From NCBI GenBank assembly GCA_963773655.1, contig CAVZBX010000005.1, forward strand, positions 620,001-684,000: 64,000 nt of DNA. The letters run 5' to 3'. Both the position numbers and the translations under genes were made by a program. Below the pieces are notes generated by a model that made no database searches, was not told the DNA's origin, and saw nothing but the letters and a program-made list of their open reading frames with translations. This stretch comes from DASSQJ01 sp963773655. GTDB taxonomy: Bacteria > Actinomycetota > Actinomycetes > Actinomycetales > Dermatophilaceae. Below, piece after piece: positions 10,182 through 18,100 of this stretch; the stretch's first letter is position 1, and each line of letters begins with the position of its first letter.

Positions 10182-11555
10182 ATGGACTCCTTCGCGCGCA
10201 CGTTCCCGGACGGCTTCCTCTGGGGCGCGGCCACGGCCAGCTACCAGATCGAGGGCGCGGTCGAGGAGGACGGCCGTGGACGGTCCATCTGGGACACCTT
10301 CTCGCACACGCCGGGCAACACGGCGAACGGCGACACCGGCGACGTCGCCTGCGACCACTACCACCGGGTCTCCGAGGACGTCGCACTCATGGGCCGGCTC
10401 GGCCTCGACGCCTACCGCTTCTCGGTGGCCTGGCCGCGGATCCACCCGGACGGCGTCGGCGCCGTCAACCCCCTCGGCGTGGCCTTCTACGACCGCCTCG
10501 TCGACGAGCTGCTCGCGGCCGGCATCCGCCCGGTCGTCACCCTCTACCACTGGGACCTCCCCCAGGCCCTCGACGACCGCGGCGGCTGGCTGAACCGAGA
10601 CGTCGCCCAGTGGTTCGCCGAGTACGCCGCCAGCGTCGTCGGCGCCCTCGGCGACCGGGTGCGCAACTGGACCACGCTCAACGAGCCGTGGTGCTCCTCG
10701 GTCCTCGGCTACGCCGTGGGCGAGCACGCCCCCGGGCACCACGACCCCCTCGAGTCGATGGTCGCCGCCCACCACCTCATGCTCGCCCACGGCACCGCGG
10801 TCCCGGTGATCCGGGAGCACTGCCGCGACGCCGAGGTCTCGATCACGCTGAACCCCACCCAGGTCTGGGGCCCGGAGGACGGCGACGACCTCGACGCCGA
10901 CGCGGTCCGGCGGGCCGACAACGCGCTCAACGGGCTGTTCTTCGGCCCGCTGTTCCACGGCGCCTACCCCGACGGCTTCCTCGACGACACCGCCCACCTC
11001 ACCGACCACGCGTACATCCGCGACGGCGACCTGCACACCGTCTCCGCGCCACTGGACAACCTCGGCGTCAACAACTACTTCCCCACCCGCGCTCGTGCCG
11101 CACGCGACGGCGAGGAGCGGGCCAACCCGATGCCCGGGTGCGACGGCGTGGTCGTCGACCCCCCGCGACCGCCGCTCACCGCGATGGGCTGGGAGATCTC
11201 GCCGGAGAGCCACCGGATGGTCGTCGAGCGCTCGGCCCGCGAGAGCGGGCTGCCCGTCTACGTCACCGAGAACGGCTCCGCCTGGGACGACACCGTCGAC
11301 GCCGACGGGCAGGTCCACGACCACGAGCGGGTCGCGTACCTGCGCAGCCACCTCGCCGCCCTCGCCGACGCCGTCGAGGCCGGCACCGACCTTCGCGGGT
11401 ACTTCGCCTGGTCGCTGCTCGACAACTTCGAGTGGGCCCACGGGTACGACAAGCGGTTCGGCATCGTCCACGTCGACTACGCGACCCAGCGGCGCACGAT
11501 CAAGGACTCCGGCCGCGAGTACACCCGGATCATCGCCGCCCAGCCGGGACGATGA
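10182..11555 (+). CDS. GH1 beta-glucosidase
   Basis: This 457-residue family 1 glycoside hydrolase is retaining and cleaves beta-glucosides. The acid/base is E168 in TLNEPW and the nucleophile is E363 in YVTENGS. The N-terminal FLWGAATASYQIEGA signature is intact. There is no signal peptide, so it acts in the cytoplasm on imported disaccharides. Its TGA overlaps the ATG of the following oxidase (ATGA), an unusual partner. No sugar transporter is adjacent. Confidence 0.95.
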   Translation: MDSFARTFPDGFLWGAATASYQIEGAVEEDGRGRSIWDTFSHTPGNTANGDTGDVACDHYHRVSEDVALMGRLGLDAYRFSVAWPRIHPDGVGAVNPLGVAFYDRLVDELLAAGIRPVVTLYHWDLPQALDDRGGWLNRDVAQWFAEYAASVVGALGDRVRNWTTLNEPWCSSVLGYAVGEHAPGHHDPLESMVAAHHLMLAHGTAVPVIREHCRDAEVSITLNPTQVWGPEDGDDLDADAVRRADNALNGLFFGPLFHGAYPDGFLDDTAHLTDHAYIRDGDLHTVSAPLDNLGVNNYFPTRARAARDGEERANPMPGCDGVVVDPPRPPLTAMGWEISPESHRMVVERSARESGLPVYVTENGSAWDDTVDADGQVHDHERVAYLRSHLAALADAVEAGTDLRGYFAWSLLDNFEWAHGYDKRFGIVHVDYATQRRTIKDSGREYTRIIAAQPGR

Positions 11556-12742
11556 GCGGGCGGCGGGTCACCGTCGTCGGCGGCGGCATCATCGGCCTGG
11601 CGGTCGCCGAACGGCTGGTCCGGGAGGACGCCTCCGCCCGGGTCACCCTCGTCGAGAAGGAGGACGGCTGGGCCCGGCACCAGACCGGCCGCAACAGCGG
11701 CGTGATCCACTCGGGCCTCTACTACGCGCCCGGTAGCGCCAAGGCCCGCTGGTGCCGCTCCGGGGTCGCCGACCTGCTCCGGTTCGCCGACGAGGAGGGG
11801 GTGCCCCACGCCGTCACCGGCAAGCTCGTCGTGGCCACCGACCCGGCGGAGCTGGACCGGATGGAGGACCTGCGCGAGCGGGGCCTGGCCAACGGCCTCG
11901 CCGTGCGGCGGATCGAGGGCGACGAGGCGAGCGAGTACGAGCCGCACGTGGCCGCGATCGCCGCGCTGCACGTGCCCGAGACCGGCATCATCGACTACCC
12001 GGCGGTCTGCCGGGCGCTGGCCCGCCGGCTCGAGGCCGCCGGGGCCGAGCTGCGCACCGGGACCGAGGTGGTCGGCGCGGCCGAGCACGCCGACGCCGTC
12101 ACCCTCGAGACCACCGGTGGTCCGGTGGCCGCCGACCAGGTCGTCAACTGCGCGGGCCTGCACGCCGACATCGTCGCCCGCCGGATGGGGCACGAGCCGT
12201 CGGTGCGGATCGTGCCGTTCCGGGGCGAGTACCGCGAGCTGCGCCCCGAGGCCACCCACCTCGTCCAGGGCCTGGTCTACCCCGTGCCCGACCCCGAGCT
12301 GCCGTTCCTCGGCGTGCACCTCACGCGCGGGGTCGAGGGGCACGTGCACGCCGGTCCCAACGCCGTGCTCGCCCTCGCCCGCGAGGGCTACACGTGGGGC
12401 GACGTGCGCGCCCGCGAGCTCGCCGGCACCCTGGGCTGGCCCGGGTTCTGGCGGCTGGCCCGGCGCCAGGTCCGCACCGGCGCGGCCGAGGTGGCCCGGT
12501 CCCTGTCGCAGCGTCGCTTCGGCGACAGCCTGCGCCGACTCGTCCCCGACCTGCGCGACGACGACCTGGTGCCGGCGCCGGCCGGGGTGCGGGCCCAGGC
12601 CGTGGCCCGCGACGGCCGGCTCGCCGACGACTTCGTCGTCGAGCGGCACGGCCGCGCGGTGCACCTGCTCAACGCCCCGTCCCCGGCGGCCACGGCGTCC
12701 CTCGAGATCGCGCGCCACGTCGTCGCGCTCCTCGACGGCTGA
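11552..12742 (+). CDS. lhgO: L-2-hydroxyglutarate oxidase
   Basis: This 396-residue FAD-dependent oxidoreductase of the DAO family has an N-terminal dinucleotide-binding motif VGGGIIGLAVAERL, followed by HQTGRNSGVIHSGLYY and PGSAKARWCRSG, which are hallmarks of LhgO/YgaF. Relatives oxidise L-2-hydroxyglutarate to 2-oxoglutarate, feeding electrons to the quinone pool. Its ATG overlaps the beta-glucosidase stop by four bases, indicating co-translation. It converges on glmM with 31 bp between. Confidence 0.92.
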   Translation: MSGRRVTVVGGGIIGLAVAERLVREDASARVTLVEKEDGWARHQTGRNSGVIHSGLYYAPGSAKARWCRSGVADLLRFADEEGVPHAVTGKLVVATDPAELDRMEDLRERGLANGLAVRRIEGDEASEYEPHVAAIAALHVPETGIIDYPAVCRALARRLEAAGAELRTGTEVVGAAEHADAVTLETTGGPVAADQVVNCAGLHADIVARRMGHEPSVRIVPFRGEYRELRPEATHLVQGLVYPVPDPELPFLGVHLTRGVEGHVHAGPNAVLALAREGYTWGDVRARELAGTLGWPGFWRLARRQVRTGAAEVARSLSQRRFGDSLRRLVPDLRDDDLVPAPAGVRAQAVARDGRLADDFVVERHGRAVHLLNAPSPAATASLEIARHVVALLDG

Positions 12743-12758
12743 GCGCAGGGCTTCGGGC

Positions 12759-12790
12759 CAGCGCGTCAGCGCGTCAGCGCGTCAGCGCGA
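12759..12790. repeat. Four tandem copies of an 8-bp repeat at the glmM stop codon
   Basis: CAGCGCGT is repeated from 12759, four units with the last base changed. The glmM stop (12774-12776, complement) lies inside it. Unit-number changes would alter the last residues of GlmM. The tract also lies between two convergent genes. Confidence 0.9.
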
Positions 12791-14126
12791 GCCGCTCGCG
12801 GACGACGTCGCAGAGCCGGTCGCAGACCTGCCGGGCCCGCTCCTCGGTCTGCGCCTCGACCATGACCCGCACGACCGGCTCCGTGCCCGACTTGCGCAGC
12901 AGCACGCGGCCGCCGCCGTCGAGGGCGACCTCCTCCTCGCGCACCGCGGCGAGCACCCCCTCGTCGGTGTCGACGCGGTTCTTGTCGACGCCCTTGACGC
13001 TGACGAGCACCTGCGGCAGGCGGGTCATCACCGCCTTGAGGTCGGCGAGGCTGCGCCCGGTCTCGGCGACCCGCGCCGCCAGCATCAGGCCGGTGAGGAT
13101 GCCGTCGCCGGTGGTGGCGTGGTCGAGGAGGATGACGTGCCCGGACTGCTCCCCGCCGAGGGAGTGGGACTCGCGGCGCATCTCCTCCAGGACGTAGCGG
13201 TCGCCGACCGCCGTCTGCTTGACGGTGATGCCCTCGCGCTCCATCGCCTGGAGCAGCCCGAGGTTGCTCATCACCGTGGCGACGAGGGTGTTCTCACGGA
13301 GCAGGCCGCGGTCCTTGAGCGCCACCGCGAGGATGGCCATGATCTGGTCGCCGTCGACCTCCTCGCCGGCTGCGTCGACGGCCAGGCAGCGGTCGGCGTC
13401 GCCGTCGTGGGCGATGCCGAGGTCGGCACCCCGGTCCAGCACCGCGGAGCGGAGCCGGTCCAGGTGGGTGGAGCCGTAGCCGTCGTTGATGTTGAGCCCG
13501 TCGGGCTCGGACCCGATCTCGACGACCTCGGCGCCGGCGAGCCGGAACACCTCGGGGGAGACTGCGCTCGCGGCGCCGTGGGCGCCGTCGATGACGACGT
13601 TCAGCCCGTCCAGCCGGTTGGGCAGCGCCTCGAGCAGGTGCGCGACGTACCGGGCCTGCCCGGCCCGGTTCGGGTGGATCCTGCCGATCTGGGCGCCCTG
13701 GGGTCGCTCCCACTCCTGGCCCATCCGCGCCGCGATCTCGTCCTCCACCGCGTCGGGCAGCTTGTGCCCTCCGGCGGCGAAGAACTTGATGCCGTTGTCG
13801 GGCATCGCGTTGTGCGAGGCGGAGAGCATGACCCCGAAGGTCGCGCTCATGTCGGCGGTCAGGTAGGCGACGGCCGGCGTGGGCAGGACACCGACGTCGT
13901 GCACGTCGACTCCGGCCGAGGCGAGGCCGGCGCACACCGCCGCCGAGAGGAACTCGCCGCTGGCGCGCGGGTCGCGGCCGACGACCGCGCGGGGCCGGCG
14001 GCCGGAGCGGCGGTCGGGGTCGCCGAGCACGTGGGCCGCCGCGATGCTGAGGTCGAGCGTGAGCTCGGCGGTGATGTCACGGTTGGCGAGGCCACGGACA
14101 CCGTCGGTGCCGAAGAGTCGGGACAT
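12774..14126 (-). CDS. glmM: Phosphoglucosamine mutase
   Basis: This 450-residue enzyme converts glucosamine-6-P to glucosamine-1-P for UDP-GlcNAc and cell-wall synthesis. The phosphoserine is S104 in MLSASHNAMPDNG, and the Mg site is D241/D243/D245 in HDGDADR. The sugar-binding GEQSGH and the C-terminal RKSGTEPVVRVMVEA phosphate-binding loop are present. The start ATG follows AAGG. It lies downstream of rplM-rpsI, the usual actinobacterial order, but a strong hairpin separates it from rpsI. Confidence 0.97.
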   Translation of the reverse strand: MSRLFGTDGVRGLANRDITAELTLDLSIAAAHVLGDPDRRSGRRPRAVVGRDPRASGEFLSAAVCAGLASAGVDVHDVGVLPTPAVAYLTADMSATFGVMLSASHNAMPDNGIKFFAAGGHKLPDAVEDEIAARMGQEWERPQGAQIGRIHPNRAGQARYVAHLLEALPNRLDGLNVVIDGAHGAASAVSPEVFRLAGAEVVEIGSEPDGLNINDGYGSTHLDRLRSAVLDRGADLGIAHDGDADRCLAVDAAGEEVDGDQIMAILAVALKDRGLLRENTLVATVMSNLGLLQAMEREGITVKQTAVGDRYVLEEMRRESHSLGGEQSGHVILLDHATTGDGILTGLMLAARVAETGRSLADLKAVMTRLPQVLVSVKGVDKNRVDTDEGVLAAVREEEVALDGGGRVLLRKSGTEPVVRVMVEAQTEERARQVCDRLCDVVRERLALTR

Positions 14127-14184
14127 GGACGAGCCTTTCGTTGAAGCCGCCGACGAACCTACCGCGAACGCCGGGCGGACACCG

Positions 14185-14217
14185 CGACGGCGGCACCCGG
14201 TGCGGGTGCCGCCGTCG
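14185..14217. terminator. Terminator hairpin after rpsI
   Basis: A perfect 14-bp stem (CGACGGCGGCACCC at 14185-14198 with 14204-14217) and five-base loop start 17 bp past the rpsI stop. No T-tract follows. Confidence 0.75.
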
Positions 14218-14234
14218 TGGCGAGGGGGCGCGGG

Positions 14235-14747
14235 TCAGCGCTTGCTGTACTGCGGCGCCTTGCGGGCCTTCTTCAGGCCGGCCTTCTTGCGCTCCGGGAC
14301 GCGGGCGTCGCGGGTGAGCAGACCGGCCTTCTTCAGGGCCGGACGGTTCAGCTCGGCGTCGACCCCGTTGAGGGACCGGGCCACACCGAGGCGGACGGCA
14401 CCGGCCTGGCCCGAGGGGCCACCGCCGTGGACGCGGACGAGCACGTCGTAGGCGCCGTCGAGCTCGAGCACCTTGAGGGGCTCGTTGACGATCTGCTGGT
14501 GCACGCGGTTCGGGAAGTACTCCTCCAGCGCGCGGCCGTTGATCTTCCACTCACCGGTGCCGGGGACGATGCGGACGCGGGCCACGGCCTGCTTGCGGCG
14601 GCCGGTGGCACCGCCGGGGGCGGAGGCGCTGGGCCGGCGGGCCTCGGCGACGACGGCACCGGTGTCGGTCTCGGAGGTGTACTCGGTGACCGGGGTGTCG
14701 TCGGCGTCGGTGCCGGCGGTCTCGTCGATCTGGGGGGTCTCGGACAT
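14235..14747 (-). CDS. rpsI: 30S ribosomal protein S9
   Basis: The conserved S9 core (GRRKQAVARVRIVPG...GGGPSGQAGAVRLGVARSL, ending in the invariant KKARKAPQYSKR tail that reaches the P-site tRNA) spans about residues 45-170. A roughly 44-residue acidic, Thr/Asp/Glu-rich N-terminal extension makes it 170 aa against about 130 in E. coli; extensions are known in actinobacteria. Its ATG overlaps the rplM stop (TGATG), so it is translated with L13. Confidence 0.97.
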   Translation of the reverse strand: MSETPQIDETAGTDADDTPVTEYTSETDTGAVVAEARRPSASAPGGATGRRKQAVARVRIVPGTGEWKINGRALEEYFPNRVHQQIVNEPLKVLELDGAYDVLVRVHGGGPSGQAGAVRLGVARSLNGVDAELNRPALKKAGLLTRDARVPERKKAGLKKARKAPQYSKR

Positions 14748-15190
14748 CACTGGGCCACCTGGGTGATCTCGAAGGGCTGGGGCTGCTGGGCAGCGTGCGG
14801 GTGCTCGGGGCCGGCGTAGACCTTGAGCTTGGTCAGCTGCTGGCGGCCGAGGGAGTTCTTGGGGAGCATCCCGCGGACGGCCTTCTCGACCGCCTTCTCC
14901 GGGTGCTTGGCGAGCAGCTCGGTGTACGACTGCGACTTCAGGCCGCCCGGGAAGCCGGAGTGGCGGTAGGCCTTCTTCTGCTCGGCCTTGGCGCCGGTGA
15001 GGGCGACCTTGTCGGCGTTGATGACGATGACGAAGTCGCCGGTGTCGACGTGGGGGGCGAAGGTCGGCTTGTGCTTGCCGCGCAGCAGCGTGGCGGCCTG
15101 GGTGGCGAGGCGGCCGAGCACCACGTCGGTGGCGTCGATGACGTGCCACGCGCGAGTGATCTCGCCCGGCTTCGGGGTGTAGGTACGCAC
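14747..15190 (-). CDS. rplM: 50S ribosomal protein L13
   Basis: L13 is an early assembly protein of the large subunit. With GTG 15190 as start, the protein is 147 aa (VRTYTPKPGEITRAWHVIDA...), the usual actinobacterial length, and GAGAGA precedes it at a sensible distance. ATG 15205 would add five residues but has no ribosome-binding site. The core GKHKPTFAPHVDTGDFVIVINA and GMLPKN motifs are intact. It is transcribed with rpsI from the promoter at 15292-15320. Confidence 0.96.
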   Translation of the reverse strand: MRTYTPKPGEITRAWHVIDATDVVLGRLATQAATLLRGKHKPTFAPHVDTGDFVIVINADKVALTGAKAEQKKAYRHSGFPGGLKSQSYTELLAKHPEKAVEKAVRGMLPKNSLGRQQLTKLKVYAGPEHPHAAQQPQPFEITQVAQ

Positions 15191-15291
15191 GGGAGTCTCT
15201 CTCATGGTCTGACGGGGGACGAGGCTGCATGCCGAGTGCTCCCGCGAGGGAGTGGACGCCCTCACGAGGGCACACGGCACACCGGTGATCA

Positions 15292-15320
15292 AGTGTACGG
15301 AGCCACGTCGACCGTCCCAA
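15292..15320 (-). promoter_or_regulatory. rplM-rpsI promoter
   Basis: On the minus strand GATTTGGGA (-35 TTGGGA, 15315-15320) is followed by a 17-bp spacer and TACACT (15292-15297). The same pattern recurs before the infA, rpsJ, rpsL, rpoB and rplJ operons. The predicted leader is about 95 nt. Confidence 0.7.
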
Positions 15321-15377
15321 ATCGTGTACCCCGGCACCGGAAAGGGCCACTGACCTGCAGGTTCTTGCGTACACAAC

Positions 15378-15429
15378 TATTGTGCACGCCTATTGTGCAA
15401 AGGAAGTGTGCACAGGTATTGTGCATACA
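15378..15429 (+). promoter_or_regulatory. Four 13-bp iterons overlapping a leaderless promoter (probable operator)
   Basis: Units begin at 15378, 15391, 15404 and 15417 with exact 13-bp spacing. Three start TATTGTGCA; the third is AAGTGTGCA. The fourth unit's TATTGT (15417-15422) is an ideal -10 box six bases before the regulator ATG, and TTGTGC of the second unit (15393-15398) is a plausible -35 at 18-bp spacing. Binding across the array would block RNA polymerase. The adjacent regulator is the likely binder (inference). Confidence 0.8.
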
Positions 15430-16082
15430 TGGCCACCACCGACCGCCACGAGCAGCCCTCCACGACCCCGGGTGCCGGTGTCTCCGGCACGGCAGAGCAG
15501 TACACCGGCATGCGGCTGGACGCTGCCGCCCTGAAGACCCTGGCCCATCCCCTGCGGTCACGCCTGCTGAGCGCCCTGCGCGTCGGCGGCGCGGCCACGG
15601 CCACCGACCTCGCCACCCGGCTCGGCACCAACTCCGGCGCGACGTCGTACCACCTGCGCCGCCTCGAGTCCGTCGGGCTCGTCGCCGACACCGGCGAGGG
15701 CGAGGGGAAGCGACGGCTGTGGCGGTCATCCACCGACAGCCACCAGTACGACCCGAGCGACTTCGCCGGGGACGAGGACGCCGAGACCGCGCTCAGCTGG
15801 CTCCAACGCGACTACTCCAGGCACCTCGGGGAGCAGTTCGAGCGCTGGCTCGACGTCGAGCACACCTGGCCTCCGGAGTGGCAGGACGCGGTGGGGATGG
15901 GCGACTCGTTCGTCATCGCCACCGCCGACCAGGTGAAGAGGATGACCGAGGAGGTGTGGGAGGTCTTCGAGAAGTACCGCCGGGTCGGTCAGGGCAACCC
16001 CAACGCTCGCCGCGTCGCCGTCTACCTCGTCGGCTATCCCCTCGATCTCGACCGCGCACCCCGGGGGGGCCAGGACCGATGA
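15429..16082 (+). CDS. ArsR-like winged-helix transcriptional regulator
   Basis: This 217-residue regulator has an N-terminal winged helix (about residues 28-95): LKTLAHPLRSRLLSALRVGG, then ATDLATRLGTNSGATSYHLRRLESVGLV as recognition region and a GEGKRRLWR wing. The C-terminal half is helical and may bind a ligand; it is typical of HTH_20 regulators paired with MFS genes. ATG 15429 directly follows the iterons, leaving no Shine-Dalgarno site. Its TGA overlaps the ATG of the MFS gene (ATGA), so the pair is co-translated and probably autoregulated. Confidence 0.9.
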   Translation: MATTDRHEQPSTTPGAGVSGTAEQYTGMRLDAAALKTLAHPLRSRLLSALRVGGAATATDLATRLGTNSGATSYHLRRLESVGLVADTGEGEGKRRLWRSSTDSHQYDPSDFAGDEDAETALSWLQRDYSRHLGEQFERWLDVEHTWPPEWQDAVGMGDSFVIATADQVKRMTEEVWEVFEKYRRVGQGNPNARRVAVYLVGYPLDLDRAPRGGQDR

Positions 16083-17359
16083 GCGCTCCCCTGACGGCGG
16101 CGCAGGCCCGCCGGGTACTGATGCTGCTCACCTTCACCCGCTGGTTCCCCATCGGCCTGGTCATCGGCGTCACCACCCTGCTCCCCCTCGAGCGCGGCCT
16201 CTCGGTCGCCCAGATCGCGCTCGTCTTCGCGATGCAGGGCTTCGTGGTCCTGGGTCTCGAGCTCCCGACGGGGGGCCTGGCCGACTCCATCGGCCGGCGT
16301 CCGGTGCTGCTCGCCTCCACGGTCATCGCCCTCGCGTCGGGCCTGGTCTTCGTCTTCGCCCAGACCCTCGCCGCGTTCGTCGTGGCCCTGATGCTCCAGG
16401 GGGTCTTCCGGGCCCTGGACTCGGGCCCACTCGAGGCCTGGTACGTCGACGCCGCCCAGGCCGACGACCCCGACGTCAAGGTCGAGGAGGGGCTGAGCCG
16501 GGCGGGGACCGTGCTCGGGCTGGCGATCGCGGCCGGCGCGGTCATCTCCGGTGGGCTGGTCGCCTGGGACCCGGTGCCGTTCCTCACCGCCCTGGAGACG
16601 CCCTACTGGGTGTCGATCGTCCTCGTGGCCGCGAACCTCGTCGCCACCGCGGTCCTGATGAAGGAGCCCGTGACGCACGTGGACTCGAGCGGGCTGCGCC
16701 GGGCGCTGACGTCGGCTCGCGAGGCACCTCGCGTCATCGGCGGCGGCCTGCGCCTGCTCGGCACCAACCGCATCCTGCTCGCCCTCGTCGGCGTCGAGGT
16801 CTTCTGGAGCGTCGGCATGATCGCCTTCGAGACCTTCATGCCGATCCGTCTCTCCGAGCTCGTCGGCGGTGAGTCCGAGGCCGGCGCCCTCATGGGGCCG
16901 GTGTCGGCGGCCGCGTGGGGGCTGTTCGCCGTCGGGTCCTCCTTGGCCGCGGTGCTGAGCCGGAGGGTCGGCGTCGCGTGGACCGCCATCGCCTCGGCGG
17001 TGGCGCGGGCGGCGTTCACCGTGGTCATGGGTCTGATGGCGGGTCCGGTCGGCCTCATCACGGCCTTCCTCGTCGTCTACACCCTGCACGGCACCGGCGG
17101 CCCGTCGCACAACACGCTGCTGCACCGCCAGGCCGAGACCCGCAACCGCACCACGGTGCTGTCGATGAACTCGATGGTCGCCGGCGGCGCCTACAGCCTC
17201 GGGTTGCTGGCCCTCGGCCCCCTGGCGGAGGCCACGTCGACGGCCACCGGCATCGTCGTCGCGGGCGCGTTCAGCGTCCTCGCGGCACTCCTGTACCTGC
17301 CAGCGCTGCGCCAGGAGCGGTCGATGAACACCGAGGAGGCGCACGCGGTCGTGGGGTGA
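16079..17359 (+). CDS. MFS transporter, probable drug efflux
   Basis: This 426-residue major facilitator has about 12 hydrophobic segments. The loop 2-3 signature appears as GGLADSIGRRPVLLAS, and the first helix begins TRWFPIGLVIGVTTLLPL. Members next to ArsR-type regulators usually export drugs or xenobiotics, but the substrate is unknown. The four-base overlap with the regulator and the upstream iterons imply substrate-induced expression of both. Confidence 0.9.
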   Translation: MSAPLTAAQARRVLMLLTFTRWFPIGLVIGVTTLLPLERGLSVAQIALVFAMQGFVVLGLELPTGGLADSIGRRPVLLASTVIALASGLVFVFAQTLAAFVVALMLQGVFRALDSGPLEAWYVDAAQADDPDVKVEEGLSRAGTVLGLAIAAGAVISGGLVAWDPVPFLTALETPYWVSIVLVAANLVATAVLMKEPVTHVDSSGLRRALTSAREAPRVIGGGLRLLGTNRILLALVGVEVFWSVGMIAFETFMPIRLSELVGGESEAGALMGPVSAAAWGLFAVGSSLAAVLSRRVGVAWTAIASAVARAAFTVVMGLMAGPVGLITAFLVVYTLHGTGGPSHNTLLHRQAETRNRTTVLSMNSMVAGGAYSLGLLALGPLAEATSTATGIVVAGAFSVLAALLYLPALRQERSMNTEEAHAVVG

Positions 17360-17389
17360 GGCCGGGCGCGAGCGTGGCACGCTGACCCG

Positions 17390-18058
17390 GTGAAGCAGTT
17401 CCTCCTCGGCGTCCTCGCCACCCTCGTCGTCCTTGCCGTCGGCGTCGTCGCCCTGCTCCTGGCCCTCGGATCGGGCGCCGGGGCGGCGGCGCCGGGGCCC
17501 ACCGGGTCCGCGGCCGAGCCCGGCATCCGCGCGGACCCGCCGGACGACCTCGCCGACGACGAGACCTGGCTCGGCGCCGTCGACCTGCGCAGCGAGGACG
17601 TCGTCGCCGCCGAGGGCGACCTGGTCGACGTGCGGGCCGAGGGGGCCGGGGTCCGGTTCGGCCCCGACGGCCTGCGCGCGCAGCGGCTCGACCTCGACGC
17701 CACCATCCCGTTCGACACCGTCGCCGAGCAGGTCGGTCCGGACACCCGCGTGTACGCGGTGAGCGGGGGCCGCGCGGGCGTCGAGCGGACCGCCACGGTC
17801 CTGGGCCGCGAGCTGACCGTCCGGGCCACCGGTACGGTGCGGGCCGACGGCGGGGAGCTGCTCATCGAGCCGGAGACCGTCGACCTCGGCGGCCCGGAGT
17901 TCGTGGACTCCGCCCTCAGCGCCATCGCGCGCTCACTGGTCACCATTCGTCAGCCGGTCCCCGGTGTGCCCGAGGGGATGACGCTCACCGGGGTCTCGGT
18001 GTCCGGTGCCGGCATCGCCGCCAGCCTCACGGGCGAGGACGTCGTCGTCGCCCGCTGA
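17390..18058 (+). CDS. LmeA/DUF2993 family envelope protein
   Basis: This 222-residue protein has an N-terminal membrane anchor or signal (KQFLLGVLATLVVLAVGVVALLL), an acidic linker, and a DUF2993 domain of alternating beta strands (SEDVVAAEGDLVDVRAEGAGV, then VGPDTRVYAV). Family members bind phospholipid-like substrates; mycobacterial LmeA acts in lipoglycan maturation. The start is GTG 17390, with CACGCT (17378-17383) six bases before it. It converges on the ABC-F gene through a shared hairpin. Confidence 0.8.
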   Translation: MKQFLLGVLATLVVLAVGVVALLLALGSGAGAAAPGPTGSAAEPGIRADPPDDLADDETWLGAVDLRSEDVVAAEGDLVDVRAEGAGVRFGPDGLRAQRLDLDATIPFDTVAEQVGPDTRVYAVSGGRAGVERTATVLGRELTVRATGTVRADGGELLIEPETVDLGGPEFVDSALSAIARSLVTIRQPVPGVPEGMTLTGVSVSGAGIAASLTGEDVVVAR

Positions 18059-18064
18059 CCCGCT

Positions 18065-18100
18065 GCGCTGACGTCGGCGCGGCCGCGCCGGCGTCAGCGC
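18065..18100. terminator. Bidirectional hairpin between convergent genes
   Basis: GCGCTGACG (18065-18073) pairs with CGTCAGCGC (18092-18100), and the loop contains the perfect palindrome GGCGCGGCCGCGCC (18076-18089). It overlaps the stop codon of the ABC-F gene. Confidence 0.7.
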
